From Amycolatopsis lurida (lineage in GTDB: Bacteria > Actinomycetota > Actinomycetes > Mycobacteriales > Pseudonocardiaceae): 64,000 nt of DNA. Under the pieces are notes generated by a model. The model was not told where the DNA came from and searched no databases. It worked only from the letters and a program-made list of their open reading frames with translations. How positions within the stretch are numbered: position 1 is the stretch's first letter; each line of letters begins with the position of its first letter. Where the stretch lies: the NCBI RefSeq assembly GCF_900105055.1, contig NZ_FNTA01000004.1:1550001-1614000 (forward strand). The letters run 5' to 3'. A program made the position numbers and the translations under genes. Shown here one piece after another: positions 1 through 8,437 of the stretch.

Positions 1-1055
1 CGCCGGGCGAGGTCCAGCTCGAACTCTGGCGCGACGGCAGGCTCCCGGCGGGCGAGGTCCTGCTCGAAGACGGCGTGCCGTACGCGCTGGGTTCGCGGCC
101 GCGGTTCGTCGTCGAACGCCTTCCCCACGACCGCCGGGTCGCGCTGCGCTACCCGCTGCAGCCGGTGCTGCGCGGGGTCCAGCAGGTCGGTCCGCTGCGG
201 GCGACGATCACCGACCCGTTCGGGCTGTGCGAGTTCGAACGGGAGCTGATCGGGCATTCCCGGCTGGTCGTCGTGCCGAAGGTGGTCGGCCTGTGGGGGC
301 TGCCCAGCGGCGCCGGGATCGGTGCCGGCGACGACGGCAGCATCCGCCTGCACGCCGGACAGGGCGAATCGGACGTGATCGTCCGGCAGTACCGGCAGGG
401 CGACGACCTGCGGAAGGTCCACTGGCGTTCGACCGCCCGCCGCGACGAGATCATGGTCCGCGTCGAGGAGCGGCCGTGGCGCGGCGGCACCACGGTGCTG
501 CTGGACCACCGCGCGGCGGCGCACCACGGCACCGGCCCCGCGGCGAGCCTCGAATGGGCCGTCTCGTTCGCCGCTTCCGTGTCGCTGCACCTGCGCCGCT
601 CCGGCCACCGGGTCCGGCTGATCACCGAACACGGCCAGACCCTGGCCGACACCCCCGGCGAGGGAGGCGAGCACTACGACAACGTCGTGCTCGACGTCCT
701 CGCCGCGCTCCAGCCCGCGCACCAGCGCGACATCACCCTTGGCCACGACCCGGCCGAGGGACAGGAACTCATCGCGGTGCTCGGCACCGTCAGCAACGAA
801 TCCGTGCACGAGCTGTCCCGGTACCGCCCGCGCGGGATCCGGAGCCTCGCCGTGCTGCTCGACACCCCCGGCTGGTCCTCCGGCGTCAACCGGCCCGAAA
901 ACCGTGCCGCCGCCACCGAAGAATCGGTGGCGCTGCTGCGGGCCGCGGGCTGGGGCGTCGTCGTCGCCGGCCCCGGCTCGCCCATGCCGCAGGTCTGGGC
1001 CGAGCTCTGCCAGACGGCCACCCGCCGGGGCACGCTGATCGGAGGCGGCCTGTGA
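1..1055 (+). CDS. DUF58 domain protein (5' end outside window)
   Basis: The reading frame is open from the left edge, so the N terminus, which in this family usually carries two membrane helices, is missing. About 350 residues remain. The family signature GDDLRKVHWRSTARRDEIMVR is visible around nt 400-470. DUF58 proteins of actinomycetes are normally encoded between a MoxR-type AAA ATPase and a TgpA-like transglutaminase; the second partner follows here with a 4-bp GTGA overlap, so the two are translationally coupled. The exact molecular role is unknown; a cell-envelope function is inferred from the family context. Confidence 0.85.
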   Translation, partial: PGEVQLELWRDGRLPAGEVLLEDGVPYALGSRPRFVVERLPHDRRVALRYPLQPVLRGVQQVGPLRATITDPFGLCEFERELIGHSRLVVVPKVVGLWGLPSGAGIGAGDDGSIRLHAGQGESDVIVRQYRQGDDLRKVHWRSTARRDEIMVRVEERPWRGGTTVLLDHRAAAHHGTGPAASLEWAVSFAASVSLHLRRSGHRVRLITEHGQTLADTPGEGGEHYDNVVLDVLAALQPAHQRDITLGHDPAEGQELIAVLGTVSNESVHELSRYRPRGIRSLAVLLDTPGWSSGVNRPENRAAATEESVALLRAAGWGVVVAGPGSPMPQVWAELCQTATRRGTLIGGGL

Positions 1056-3559
1056 CCGCGACCGCGCCACCCCGGCCGCACACCCCCCAACCTCGGCCGT
1101 CCGCGCCGCCCCCGGTCTGGACGAGCAGTGTCCTCGCGCCGGTCGCCGCCGGGCTCGCCACACTGTTCGCCTCGACCTCGCTCACCGGTGTGGTCTCCGG
1201 CTGGGCGTGGTTCGGCTACCTGCTGGTCGCCGTCGTGCTGATCGCCTCGACCGGGCTCGCCCTGCGCTCGCTGCGCGCGCCGACCATCGTCGTCGGCTTG
1301 GCGCAGCTGCTGGTGTTGCTGTTGCTGATCACCGGGGCGTTCACCACCAGCGGGATCCTGAAGATCTTCCCCGGCCCGGACGCGTTCGGGGAACTTCGCG
1401 GCGTCCTCGCCGCGGCGGCCGAGCAGATCCGCGTCGGCCTCCCGCCGATCGAGGGCACCCCGCCGATCCTCTGCCTGATCACGATCGCGATCGGCCTGGT
1501 CGCGGTCCTGGTCGACACGCTGGCCGTGGCCGCCGCCGCGCCCGCCGCGACCGGCCTGGTCCTGCTGTGCGTGTACGCCGTCCCAGCCGCGCTGGCCGAG
1601 GACATGCTGCCGTGGTGGACGTTCCTGCTCGGCGCGGCCGCGTTCGCCGCCCTGCTCGCCGTCGACGGCAACCACCGGCATCGCCGCTGGCGCAACCGGG
1701 ACGCGCCAGGACTGGGCAACTCGGCGAGCACGTTGTCGGCCCCCGTCGGCGTGGTGGCCGCCGCGATCGCGATGGGCCTGGTGATCGGCGCGGCCGTCAC
1801 CGGGGTCGGCACGGTCGGCAGCCTTCCGGGCGGGACCGGTTCGGGCCGCGGCGGCGCCGGCGGCTTCGGTGTCGAGCCGTTCACGCAGCTGCGCGGCCTG
1901 CTCGACCAGGGCGAGAACGTGGAGCTGTTCAAGGTCTACGGCATGGGCGCGGACAAACGGCTGCTGCGCGCGTTCACCCTCGACACGTACACGCCGAACA
2001 AGGGCTGGGGGCTCGCACAGAACGGCCGCGCCCAGCAGGGTGTGCAGGCCAACAAGGGCCTTCCGCCCGCTCCGGGCGACGACGGCTCCGGTCCCGCGCG
2101 GGAGATCCGGATCGAACCGACGAACTGGGTCGACAACTGGCTGCCGATCTACGGCGTGCCGCGGTCGCTCAACGGGCTGGCCGACAACTGGCTGTACGAC
2201 CCCGTCGGCAGCGCCGTGTTCACCACGACCAAGCAGAACGCGCCCGCCTACACCGAGACCGCGTCCATCCAGAATCCGTCGAAGGACGAGCTCCGGCTCG
2301 ACGACGCGCGCCTGGCCGAGGTGCCGCAGCAGTTCACCCAGGTCGACCGCGTCGATCCCCGCGTGGTCGCGAAGGCCAAGCAGCTGACGGAAAACGAGAC
2401 CAACAACTTCGACAAGGCGCAGGCGCTCTGGTCTTTCTTCACCGCGCAGAACGGTTTCGTTTACGACACCAAGACCGCCGACGCCACCGACTCCGACGCG
2501 CTCGCCGCCTTCATCCTGAACGGCAAACGCGGGTTCTGCGAGCAGTACGCGTCCGCGATGGCCGTGATGCTCCGGTCGGTCGGCATCCCGGCACGGGTCG
2601 CCATCGGCTTCACTTCCGGGACCCCGAAGGGCGACTACCTCTCGATCACCTCGGAGGACGCGCACGCGTGGGTCGAGGTCTACTTCCAGACGAAGGGCTG
2701 GGTCAGCTTCGACCCGACCCCGCTGCTCGACGGCCGCGCGGTCGTTCCGCCGTACCTGCAGAACGACACCAGCAGCTCGACGACCAACGACACCCAGGAA
2801 GTGCCGAGCGCACCCGCGTCGAGCGCCCCCGCCACCGGCACTCCCCGCGAGCCCGGCGCCGACCTCGGCGCGGACGGCGGCACGGGCCAGCAGGAGGAAG
2901 AGCCACTGTGGCCCGCGATCCTCGCAGGGATCCTCGGTGGGCTGGCCGCCGCGCTGACCGTGGTGATGATCGTGCGGTCGCGCTTGCGGTACCGGGCGCT
3001 GATGCGGTCGTCCTCGTCCCCGGAATCGCCCGCATCGGAACACCTGTTCCTGGACAACCAGAACGTGGCGAACTGGCTGCCGCTGATCGTGATCGGGCTG
3101 TGGGTGGCGGCGTTGGCGTTCCTGGCGGCGTGGGTGTCGTGGTGGTTCGCGCTGGCGCTCGTGATCGTCCTGGGCGGGCTCGGCACGCCGACGACGATCC
3201 GGGAGATCAAGCGACGGCTGCGGCTGCAGAAGATCGCGTCCCGCTCCCCCGCCGCGGCCGACGCGGCGTGGCGCGAACTGATGGACGAATGCGCGGACCG
3301 CGGCCTGCCGCTCTCTGACGGCGACACGGTGCGCGTGGCGGGCCGGAAGGTCGTCGAGAAGCACCGGCTGGACGAGGAGGGCCGCACCGGCCTGCGGACG
3401 GTCATCGGTGTCGTGGAACGGTCCTGGTACTCGGATCAGCCCGCGGACGACCAGACGCTGGGCCCGGCCTTCGACGAGGTTCGCAAGAGCCTGAAGCGGA
3501 ACGCGCCGATGTCGTGGAAGGGCCGCCTGTTCCCGCGCTCCCTGCGGCGAGGCAAGTAG
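1052..3559 (+). CDS. TgpA-like membrane transglutaminase (DUF3488/DUF4129)
   Basis: 835 residues from the GTG that overlaps the DUF58 stop codon. The N-terminal third is a bundle of hydrophobic helices (DUF3488/TgpA_N). A transglutaminase-like core follows with the catalytic triad visible: Cys496 in GFCEQYASAM, His538 in EDAHAWVEV and Asp554 in SFDPTP. After a Ser/Thr/Pro-rich linker come further membrane helices and a basic cytoplasmic C-terminal domain (DUF4129-like). It probably acts on the outer face of the membrane on an unknown peptide or protein substrate. Long frames in the other phases and on the other strand are GC-bias shadows. Confidence 0.9.
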   Translation: MTATAPPRPHTPQPRPSAPPPVWTSSVLAPVAAGLATLFASTSLTGVVSGWAWFGYLLVAVVLIASTGLALRSLRAPTIVVGLAQLLVLLLLITGAFTTSGILKIFPGPDAFGELRGVLAAAAEQIRVGLPPIEGTPPILCLITIAIGLVAVLVDTLAVAAAAPAATGLVLLCVYAVPAALAEDMLPWWTFLLGAAAFAALLAVDGNHRHRRWRNRDAPGLGNSASTLSAPVGVVAAAIAMGLVIGAAVTGVGTVGSLPGGTGSGRGGAGGFGVEPFTQLRGLLDQGENVELFKVYGMGADKRLLRAFTLDTYTPNKGWGLAQNGRAQQGVQANKGLPPAPGDDGSGPAREIRIEPTNWVDNWLPIYGVPRSLNGLADNWLYDPVGSAVFTTTKQNAPAYTETASIQNPSKDELRLDDARLAEVPQQFTQVDRVDPRVVAKAKQLTENETNNFDKAQALWSFFTAQNGFVYDTKTADATDSDALAAFILNGKRGFCEQYASAMAVMLRSVGIPARVAIGFTSGTPKGDYLSITSEDAHAWVEVYFQTKGWVSFDPTPLLDGRAVVPPYLQNDTSSSTTNDTQEVPSAPASSAPATGTPREPGADLGADGGTGQQEEEPLWPAILAGILGGLAAALTVVMIVRSRLRYRALMRSSSSPESPASEHLFLDNQNVANWLPLIVIGLWVAALAFLAAWVSWWFALALVIVLGGLGTPTTIREIKRRLRLQKIASRSPAAADAAWRELMDECADRGLPLSDGDTVRVAGRKVVEKHRLDEEGRTGLRTVIGVVERSWYSDQPADDQTLGPAFDEVRKSLKRNAPMSWKGRLFPRSLRRGK

Positions 3560-3607
3560 CACCTGTGTGCGAAGGGCTTCACGGACAGCTCTGGCCTGGA
3601 GATGGTG

Positions 3608-3629
3608 TCGCGAAAGTAGCTTTCGCGGC
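3608..3629. repeat. short GCGAAAG/CTTTCGC hairpin
   Basis: Inverted repeat CGCGAAAG-TA-GCTTTCGCG lies 50 bp after the transglutaminase stop. The same GCGAAAG...CTTTCGC core recurs in the larger palindrome at 42759-42811. It is likely part of the terminator complex for the upstream operon. Confidence 0.5.
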
Positions 3630-3676
3630 CCCTCGGCCAACCCGGCACCCAGCGGGCCTTGGGCGAGCGAGAAACA

Positions 3677-3768
3677 CCGGTACGGAGTGAGGCCAGGTGG
3701 TCGTGAGTGTTAAGTGTCGTTCTAACGACACTTAACACTCACGACCACCCAGACCCACTCCGTACCGG
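3677..3768. repeat. large palindrome between convergent genes, family A variant
   Basis: A nested inverted repeat. The inner arms (3696-3721 and 3724-3749, 26 bp each, perfect, 2-nt centre CT) read GGTGGTCGTGAGTGTTAAG... and are a diverged copy of the palindrome found at 5755, 35301, 54591 and 63759. Outer arms CCGGTACGGAGTG (3677-3689) and CACTCCGTACCGG (3756-3768) extend the stem. It lies between the convergent transglutaminase and DUF3040 genes and could form a strong U-less bidirectional terminator. Confidence 0.8.
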
Positions 3769-3811
3769 CGCCGTCGCACTTCCGGCAGGGCGAACGCACC
3801 GAGGCACGACA

Positions 3812-3856
3812 ACGCGAACATGCCGGCAGGGCAAGGCCCTGCCGGCATGTTCGCGT
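3812..3856. terminator. perfect 21-bp hairpin after the DUF3040 gene
   Basis: Arms 3812-3832 and 3836-3856 are perfectly complementary over 21 bp (ACGCGAACATGCCGGCAGGG...) around the loop AAG. It ends 9 bp from the stop codon of the minus-strand DUF3040 gene, the position expected of a factor-independent terminator. There is no clear U tract, which is common in high-GC actinobacteria. Confidence 0.75.
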
Positions 3857-3865
3857 GTGTGGGAG

Positions 3866-4279
3866 CTACTGCTCCTCGAAGCGCTGGCGGAAGCGCTCTT
3901 CCATGCGCTGGGTGAACGAGCTTCGGCGCGGGGACGCCTTGCCGCCACCTCCGCCGGCCCCCGGGCCACCGCTGTCCTTGCCGCCTTCCGGTTCGGCTCC
4001 TTGCCGAATCGATGTGACGGCCATCATGACTCCGAAGAACATCACGAGGAACCCGAGCACGCTGATCACGGGGATCTGGGCGACCCGGATGTTGACCACC
4101 ACGCCGAGCACCAACAGTGCGACGCCCACTACGAACAGGGCGATGCCCTGCAAACGCCGTCGGCGGGCGGGGCGGCGCAACCGGGTGCCTCGCACCGTGG
4201 ATGCGAACTTGGGGTCCTCGGCATAGAGCTCGCGCTCGATCTGATCGAGCAGCCGCTGCTCATGCTCGGAGAGTGGCAT
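3866..4279 (-). CDS. DUF3040 small membrane protein
   Basis: 137 residues beginning MPLSEHEQRLLDQIERELYAEDPKFAS, the typical start of DUF3040 proteins, followed by two adjacent hydrophobic helices (about residues 45-90) and a Gly/Lys/Arg-rich tail ending in a basic amphipathic stretch. A ribosome-binding site (GGAGGAAAG) precedes the ATG. It is an integral membrane protein of unknown function conserved in actinobacteria, often near division and cell-wall genes. It is monocistronic here and bounded by a strong hairpin. Confidence 0.85.
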   Translation of the reverse strand: MPLSEHEQRLLDQIERELYAEDPKFASTVRGTRLRRPARRRRLQGIALFVVGVALLVLGVVVNIRVAQIPVISVLGFLVMFFGVMMAVTSIRQGAEPEGGKDSGGPGAGGGGGKASPRRSSFTQRMEERFRQRFEEQ

Positions 4280-4476
4280 CTTTCCTCCTCCGGCACAGCT
4301 GTCGCGGGCGCCGGGCCGCGCAACGTCATGGACCCAACAGACAACCCCAGGCGGGGTGTCTCTGTCCAGGATACGAGCCCCGCGCTCGTCCGACTACCCG
4401 ATCCCGTATCCAGAAGGGATCGAATTGGGCGAAACCACCCGGCTCGGCTCTCTCGAAGACGGTCGAGCAGGTGATG

Positions 4477-5724
4477 TCACTGGTCACGAGGGGTCAACAG
4501 TGACGCGGGCCGCACCGCGGCGGCGCCGAACTTCGACCTCGCGACGTCGGCGGCGACTTCCGCATCCCGCCAACGGGGTTCGGGTGTTGCGAAAAGGAGC
4601 TGCTCTCCATCACTCTCCGTGTCCAAACCCTCGACTCTTACCCCGATCAGGCGGACTGCGCCCGTCGGCGCGTGCTCGGTGAGGAGTTCGACGGCGGTGC
4701 GGTGGATGTCGCGGGCCACATCCACTCCGACGGCGGTTGTCCTGGCGCGGGTGATCGTCTTGAAGTCCGCGAACCGCACCTTGATCGACACCGTCCGCCC
4801 GCGCAGCCCGCGGCGGCGCAAGGTGGCGGCGACGCGTTCCGACAGCCGGAGCAGCTCCAGCCCGAGCGCCGAGCGGTCGTGGAGATCCACGTCGAAGGTC
4901 ACTTCGGCACCGATCGACTTGTCCGGCGACTCCGGGACCACCTTGCGCTCGTCGTGCCCGTTCGCGAGCGCGTACAGATGCTCCCCCAGCGCCCGCCCGA
5001 GCGACCGCCTCAGCCTGGACAGCGGAGCGGCCGCGACGTCGGCGACGGTGTCGAGGCCCTGCTGCCGCAGTTGCTCCTCGGTGCGCTTGCCGACACCCCA
5101 CAGCGCCGACACGGGCAACGGACGCAGGAACGCGAGCGTCTCGGCCGCGGGCACGACGACCATGCCGTCCGGTTTCGCCATCCCGGACGCCAGCTTGGCG
5201 ACGAACTTGACCTTCGCGACGCCGACCGAGCAGCTGATCCCGAAGTCGGCGGCCACCCGCTCCCGGATCCAGGCACCGAGCCGGGCGGGCGAGGAGTCCA
5301 GCCGCTTGAGCGCCCCGCTGACGTCCAGGAACGCCTCGTCCAGGCTCAACGGCTCCACCAGTGGCGTCAGCTCGCGAAAGACCCCCATGACGCCCTTGGA
5401 CACCTCGCCGTAGAGCCCCGGCGTCGGCGTGATGCAGATCAGCTGGGGGCAGAGCCGCTTGGCGGTCGAGAACGGCATGGCCGACCGGACGCCGAACTCG
5501 CGCGCCGCGTAGCTCGCCGCCGCGACGACCGACCTCGGCCCGCCACCGGACACGACCACCGGCTTGCCCGCGAGCTCCGGGCGGGTGCGCAGCTCGCAGG
5601 ACACGAAGAAGGCGTCCATGTCGACGTGCAGCAGGCCGCAGCCGGTGTCGTCCGGCCAGGTGGTGGCCCCGGTCGTCACGCGGTAGCGGGCCATCCCGCC
5701 GGGCAGTTCAGCGTTTCGTCCCAC
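4477..5724 (-). CDS. dinB: DNA polymerase IV (Y family)
   Basis: 415 residues. Y-family signatures are present: HVDMDAFFVSCE (Asp35 and Asp37), YAAREFGVRSAMP, SLDEAFLDVSGAL and the helix-hairpin-helix/thumb region, followed by the little-finger domain. It performs error-prone translesion synthesis. The GTG at 5724 is chosen because a -10-like TAGCGT (5736-5731) lies exactly 6 nt upstream, the pattern of a leaderless actinobacterial gene; an ATG ten codons later is the alternative. I see no convincing LexA box in front. A family A palindrome lies 31 bp upstream, between this gene and the preceding methyltransferase gene. Confidence 0.93.
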   Translation of the reverse strand: MGRNAELPGGMARYRVTTGATTWPDDTGCGLLHVDMDAFFVSCELRTRPELAGKPVVVSGGGPRSVVAAASYAAREFGVRSAMPFSTAKRLCPQLICITPTPGLYGEVSKGVMGVFRELTPLVEPLSLDEAFLDVSGALKRLDSSPARLGAWIRERVAADFGISCSVGVAKVKFVAKLASGMAKPDGMVVVPAAETLAFLRPLPVSALWGVGKRTEEQLRQQGLDTVADVAAAPLSRLRRSLGRALGEHLYALANGHDERKVVPESPDKSIGAEVTFDVDLHDRSALGLELLRLSERVAATLRRRGLRGRTVSIKVRFADFKTITRARTTAVGVDVARDIHRTAVELLTEHAPTGAVRLIGVRVEGLDTESDGEQLLFATPEPRWRDAEVAADVARSKFGAAAVRPASLLTPRDQ

Positions 5725-5754
5725 GGGCAGACGCTAGCCCGGACCACCGACAGT

Positions 5755-5800
5755 CTCGTGAGTGGTAAGGACGGTTCTAACCGTCCTTACCACTCACGAG
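5755..5800. repeat. family A palindrome, copy 2 (46 bp)
   Basis: Perfect inverted repeat: 22-bp arms (5755-5776 and 5779-5800), left arm beginning CTCGTGAGTGGTAAGGACGG, 2-nt centre CT. Identical to the copy at 35301-35346, and different only in the centre from 54591-54636. It starts 2 bp after the stop codon of the minus-strand methyltransferase, consistent with a terminator role, but its sequence conservation between unrelated loci marks it as a dispersed repeat. Confidence 0.9.
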
Positions 5801-5802
5801 GG

Positions 5803-6534
5803 TCAGGGGCGGTGGGCCAGGACGTGCAGCCTGCTGGAGATGTCCCGCAGCGGCGGAACCGACGCCGCCGCCAGCTCGAACTCGGCCAGGTCCTCTTCCC
5901 GCACCCCACCGGGCACGAAGTCCGCCACGACACCGTCGCCCTGCAGTGACGTCACCTCGAGCCCGACCGCGATCAGCTGGGCGCGAAGGCCCTCCGCGTC
6001 GAAGCGCCGCAGCACGGTCTCGCGGCCGCCGCCGAGGACGCCGCTCTCGGCCGCGAGGAGTTCCCGCGCCTCGCCGAGCCGCCCGGCCAGCGCGCGCTGC
6101 AGGATCGCCGCGTGCCGGTTCGCCACCAGCACCGAGACCGCTCCGCCGGGTTTGACGGCGGCGGCCAGCGCGGTGAGCACGAGCGCCGGGTCGTCGACGA
6201 CTTCGAGCAGCCCGTGCGCGAGCACTAGGTCGGCCGAGCCCGCCGCGACGTGGGCGCCGAGCGCGTCGGAGTCGTCGGCGATCACCGTGATGCTGCCGGA
6301 GACGCCCTCTTCCTCGGCGCGGCGGCGCAGGGTCGCCAGCGCGTTGGGGTTCGGTTCGACCACGGTCACCAGGCAACCCGCCGAGGCCAGCGGCACCGCC
6401 CAGCCGCCGCTGCCGCCGCCGACGTCGACGACGTGCGGCTGTTGTGCGCCTCGCGCCCGTGCGGACCGGAGTTCTGCTTCGAGAACCCGGCGAACCGCCC
6501 CCGATCCCCGCGTGGCCACGGTGTCCGTCTTCAT
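5803..6534 (-). CDS. class I SAM-dependent methyltransferase
   Basis: 243 residues starting MKTDTVATRGSG. Rossmann-fold methyltransferase motifs are clear: motif I VVDVGGGSGGWAVPLAS (about residues 35-51), acidic motif VVEPNPNALATL, and post-I/II regions LVLAHGLLEVVDDP and VKPGGAVSVLVANRH. The substrate cannot be told from sequence. It resembles the UbiE/SmtA-like methyltransferases that lie beside dinB in many actinomycetes. The gene ends 2 bp from a family A palindrome and is divergent from parA, 109 bp away. Confidence 0.85.
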   Translation of the reverse strand: MKTDTVATRGSGAVRRVLEAELRSARARGAQQPHVVDVGGGSGGWAVPLASAGCLVTVVEPNPNALATLRRRAEEEGVSGSITVIADDSDALGAHVAAGSADLVLAHGLLEVVDDPALVLTALAAAVKPGGAVSVLVANRHAAILQRALAGRLGEARELLAAESGVLGGGRETVLRRFDAEGLRAQLIAVGLEVTSLQGDGVVADFVPGGVREEDLAEFELAAASVPPLRDISSRLHVLAHRP

Positions 6535-6643
6535 AAACGCACAGGGTAATGCCCGCCTTCCGGGCGCCGCCGGGTGTAGTCCGATGCGGTGTTCGACACC
6601 TTGCCAAGGAGCCACCCCGCCGACTGCCCGTAGGCTGTATCGA

Positions 6644-7501
6644 GTGCACACGGTCGCTGTTCTCAGCCTGAAGGGTGGCGTCGGTAAAACGACGGTCGCC
6701 CTCGGTGTCGCGTCCGCCGCGCTGCGTAGGGGCGCCCGGACTCTCGTGGCCGACCTCGACCCGCAAGGCAACGCCACCACCTCGCTGGACCCGCCCTTCA
6801 CCGATCGCACGCTGGCCGACGTCCTGGAGACGCCGGTGCGCTCGGTGCTCGAACGCGCGATCGCGCCCAGCGTGTGGAGCGACCAGATCGACGTCCTCGT
6901 CGGCGCCGAAGAGCTGGAGATGCTCAACGAACCGGACGCCGACAACCGCCGTTTGGAGAACCTCTCCCGCGCGCTCGACGAGCTGCACACGAATCCGCTG
7001 CGCGAAGAACCCTACGAACTGGTGATCCTCGACTGCCCGCCGTCGCTCGGCAGGCTGACCCGCTCCGCGCTGGTGGCCGCGGACAGTGCCCTGATCGTCA
7101 CCGAGCCCACGATGTACGCCGTCTCCGGTGCGCGCCGCGCGCTCGACGCGATCGAGAAGATCCGCGAAGAGCAGAACCCGGGGCTGCGGCCGATCGGCGT
7201 CGTGGTCAACAAGCTCCGCGTGCGCTCCTACGAGCATCAGTTCCGCGTGGCCGAGCTGCGGGAGAACTTCGGCCCGCTGGTGATGCCGACGGCCATCCCG
7301 GACCGGCTCGCGGTGCAGCAGGCACAGGGCGCGTGCAGCCCGATCCACGAGTGGCACTCCCCCGGCGCGCAGGAGATCGCGCTCACCTTCAACATGGTGC
7401 TGGCGAAGGTCCTGCGTTCGAGCCGGGCCGGACGGCATCGCGTCCGTGGCGAAGAAGAGCCCGAAGCACCCGCCAAGCTGAGCGACACCGGCACGGGCTG
7501 A
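6644..7501 (+). CDS. ParA/Soj family ATPase (orphan)
   Basis: 285 residues from a leaderless GTG (box TAGGCT at 6631-6636, 7 nt before the start). It has the deviant Walker A motif KGGVGKTT (residues 10-17), the DLDPQGNAT switch region and the LVILDCPPSLG Walker B. No ParB or parS-like cluster is adjacent, so this is a chromosomal orphan ParA-like ATPase and not the main segregation pair. It is followed 6 bp later by the endonuclease VIII gene, so the two probably share a transcript. Confidence 0.88.
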   Translation: MHTVAVLSLKGGVGKTTVALGVASAALRRGARTLVADLDPQGNATTSLDPPFTDRTLADVLETPVRSVLERAIAPSVWSDQIDVLVGAEELEMLNEPDADNRRLENLSRALDELHTNPLREEPYELVILDCPPSLGRLTRSALVAADSALIVTEPTMYAVSGARRALDAIEKIREEQNPGLRPIGVVVNKLRVRSYEHQFRVAELRENFGPLVMPTAIPDRLAVQQAQGACSPIHEWHSPGAQEIALTFNMVLAKVLRSSRAGRHRVRGEEEPEAPAKLSDTGTG

Positions 7502-7507
7502 CGTCCG

Positions 7508-8311
7508 ATGCCCGAAGGCGACACCGTCTTCCTCGCCGGCAAGGTCCTCGACAAGGCACTGGCCGGGAAGACCCTGCTGCGAGGCGAGTTCAGGGTCCCT
7601 CAGCTGGCCACGACGGATCTCGCCGGACGTGACGTGCTCGGCGTCGGCACGGTCGGCAAGCACCTGCTGACCCGTCTCTCCGGCGATCTCACCCTCCACA
7701 GCCATCTGCGCATGGACGGCAAGTGGGACGTCTACCGGGCGGGCGCGCGCTGGCGGCATCCGGCGCATCAGGCGCGGGTCATCCTGGCCACCGAAGATCT
7801 GCAGGCGATCGGCTTCCGCGTGCACGACCTGGAACTCGTGCCCACGGACGAAGAACACCGCCTGGTCGGACACCTCGGCCCCGATCTGCTCGATCCACAA
7901 TGGACGGACGAAACCGCGGAACGCGCGGCGGCGGCGCTGGCCGCGGACCCGGATCGCGAACTGGGCGACGCCCTGCTGGATCAGCGGATCATGGCGGGCA
8001 TCGGGAACATGTACAAGGTCGAGATGTGCTTCCTGCTCGGCGTCACACCATGGACACCGGTGTCCGAAGTGGACCCGGCGAAGGTCGTCGCGCTCGGCCG
8101 CAAACTGCTGAAGACCAACGCCTGGCACACCTCGCAGACCACCACCGGTGATCTGCGCCGCGGCCGTGAACACTGGGTCTACGAACGGACCAAACAGGGC
8201 TGTTTCCGCTGTGGCGGACGGCTCAAGGTCGCTCCCCAGGGTGCCGGACACCAGGCGAGGCCGACGTGGTTCTGCCCGAAATGCCAGTCCGGGCCCGCCC
8301 CGAACGGCTAA
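7508..8311 (+). CDS. nei: Fpg/Nei-family DNA glycosylase (endonuclease VIII type)
   Basis: 267 residues. The mature N terminus PEGDTVF supplies the catalytic Pro2 and Glu3 typical of the Nei branch (Fpg enzymes start PELPEV). The helix-two-turn-helix region is GDALLDQRIMAGIGNMYKVEMCF, and a C-terminal zinc finger has Cys232, Cys235, Cys256 and Cys259. The enzyme excises oxidised bases and nicks the abasic site. It is most like the actinobacterial Nei2 subgroup. Its stop codon TAA is part of the TAAGCT promoter box of the next transcript. Confidence 0.92.
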   Translation: MPEGDTVFLAGKVLDKALAGKTLLRGEFRVPQLATTDLAGRDVLGVGTVGKHLLTRLSGDLTLHSHLRMDGKWDVYRAGARWRHPAHQARVILATEDLQAIGFRVHDLELVPTDEEHRLVGHLGPDLLDPQWTDETAERAAAALAADPDRELGDALLDQRIMAGIGNMYKVEMCFLLGVTPWTPVSEVDPAKVVALGRKLLKTNAWHTSQTTTGDLRRGREHWVYERTKQGCFRCGGRLKVAPQGAGHQARPTWFCPKCQSGPAPNG

Positions 8312-8314
8312 GCT
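8309..8314 (+). promoter_or_regulatory. -10 box TAAGCT for a leaderless small ORF
   Basis: TAAGCT matches the actinobacterial TANNNT extended -10 consensus and ends 6 nt before GTG 8321. Transcription is therefore predicted to start at or next to that GTG. Confidence 0.55.
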
Positions 8315-8320
8315 GGCGTC

Positions 8321-8383
8321 GTGACGCTGTTCAAGCTCCCGCTCTACGGGGCCGACACCGAACGCGGCGACCTCGCTCCCTGA
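8321..8383 (+). CDS. 20-residue leader ORF upstream of add
   Basis: GTG 8321 to TGA 8381-8383 encodes VTLFKLPLYGADTERGDLAP. It sits directly after a leaderless-type -10 box and has high G/C third positions. Its last codons and stop (GCTCCCTGAG, 8375-8384) are the exact reverse complement of 8422-8431, which contains the ribosome-binding site of add. Translation of this ORF would therefore be expected to open the stem and free that site. I know of no named family for the peptide. It could instead be a chance ORF, but the coincidence of promoter box, stop codon and stem argues against that. Confidence 0.5.
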   Translation: MTLFKLPLYGADTERGDLAP

Positions 8384-8431
8384 GCCGCCCGTTCCCTCCG
8401 CACGTCACCTTTGTCTTCTCTCTCAGGGAGC
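8375..8431 (+). promoter_or_regulatory. stem sequestering the add ribosome-binding site
   Basis: Perfect 10-bp inverted repeat GCTCCCTGAG (8375-8384) and CTCAGGGAGC (8422-8431), loop 37 nt. The right arm includes the GGGAG ribosome-binding site of add; the left arm includes the stop codon of the leader ORF. This is the geometry of a translation-coupled attenuator. Confidence 0.55.
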
Positions 8432-8437
8432 TTTGTC

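Noticed and set aside
674-3640. A 988-residue frame on the minus strand opposite the transglutaminase gene, and similar long opposite-strand frames (for example 5777-8251, 24357-26162, 49634-51874)
   Set aside because: They are rich in Arg, Gly, Pro, Ala and His in low-complexity order, lack domains and ribosome-binding sites, and lie exactly opposite well-supported genes. GC-rich third positions create such frames.
6644-7501. Chromosome partition parAB locus or origin region
   Set aside because: No ParB gene, parS sites or DnaA-box cluster is near; the ParA-like gene sits in a DNA-repair operon context.
7508-8311. Annotation as formamidopyrimidine-DNA glycosylase (Fpg/MutM)
   Set aside because: The N terminus is PEGDT, characteristic of Nei/endonuclease VIII, not PELPEV of Fpg.
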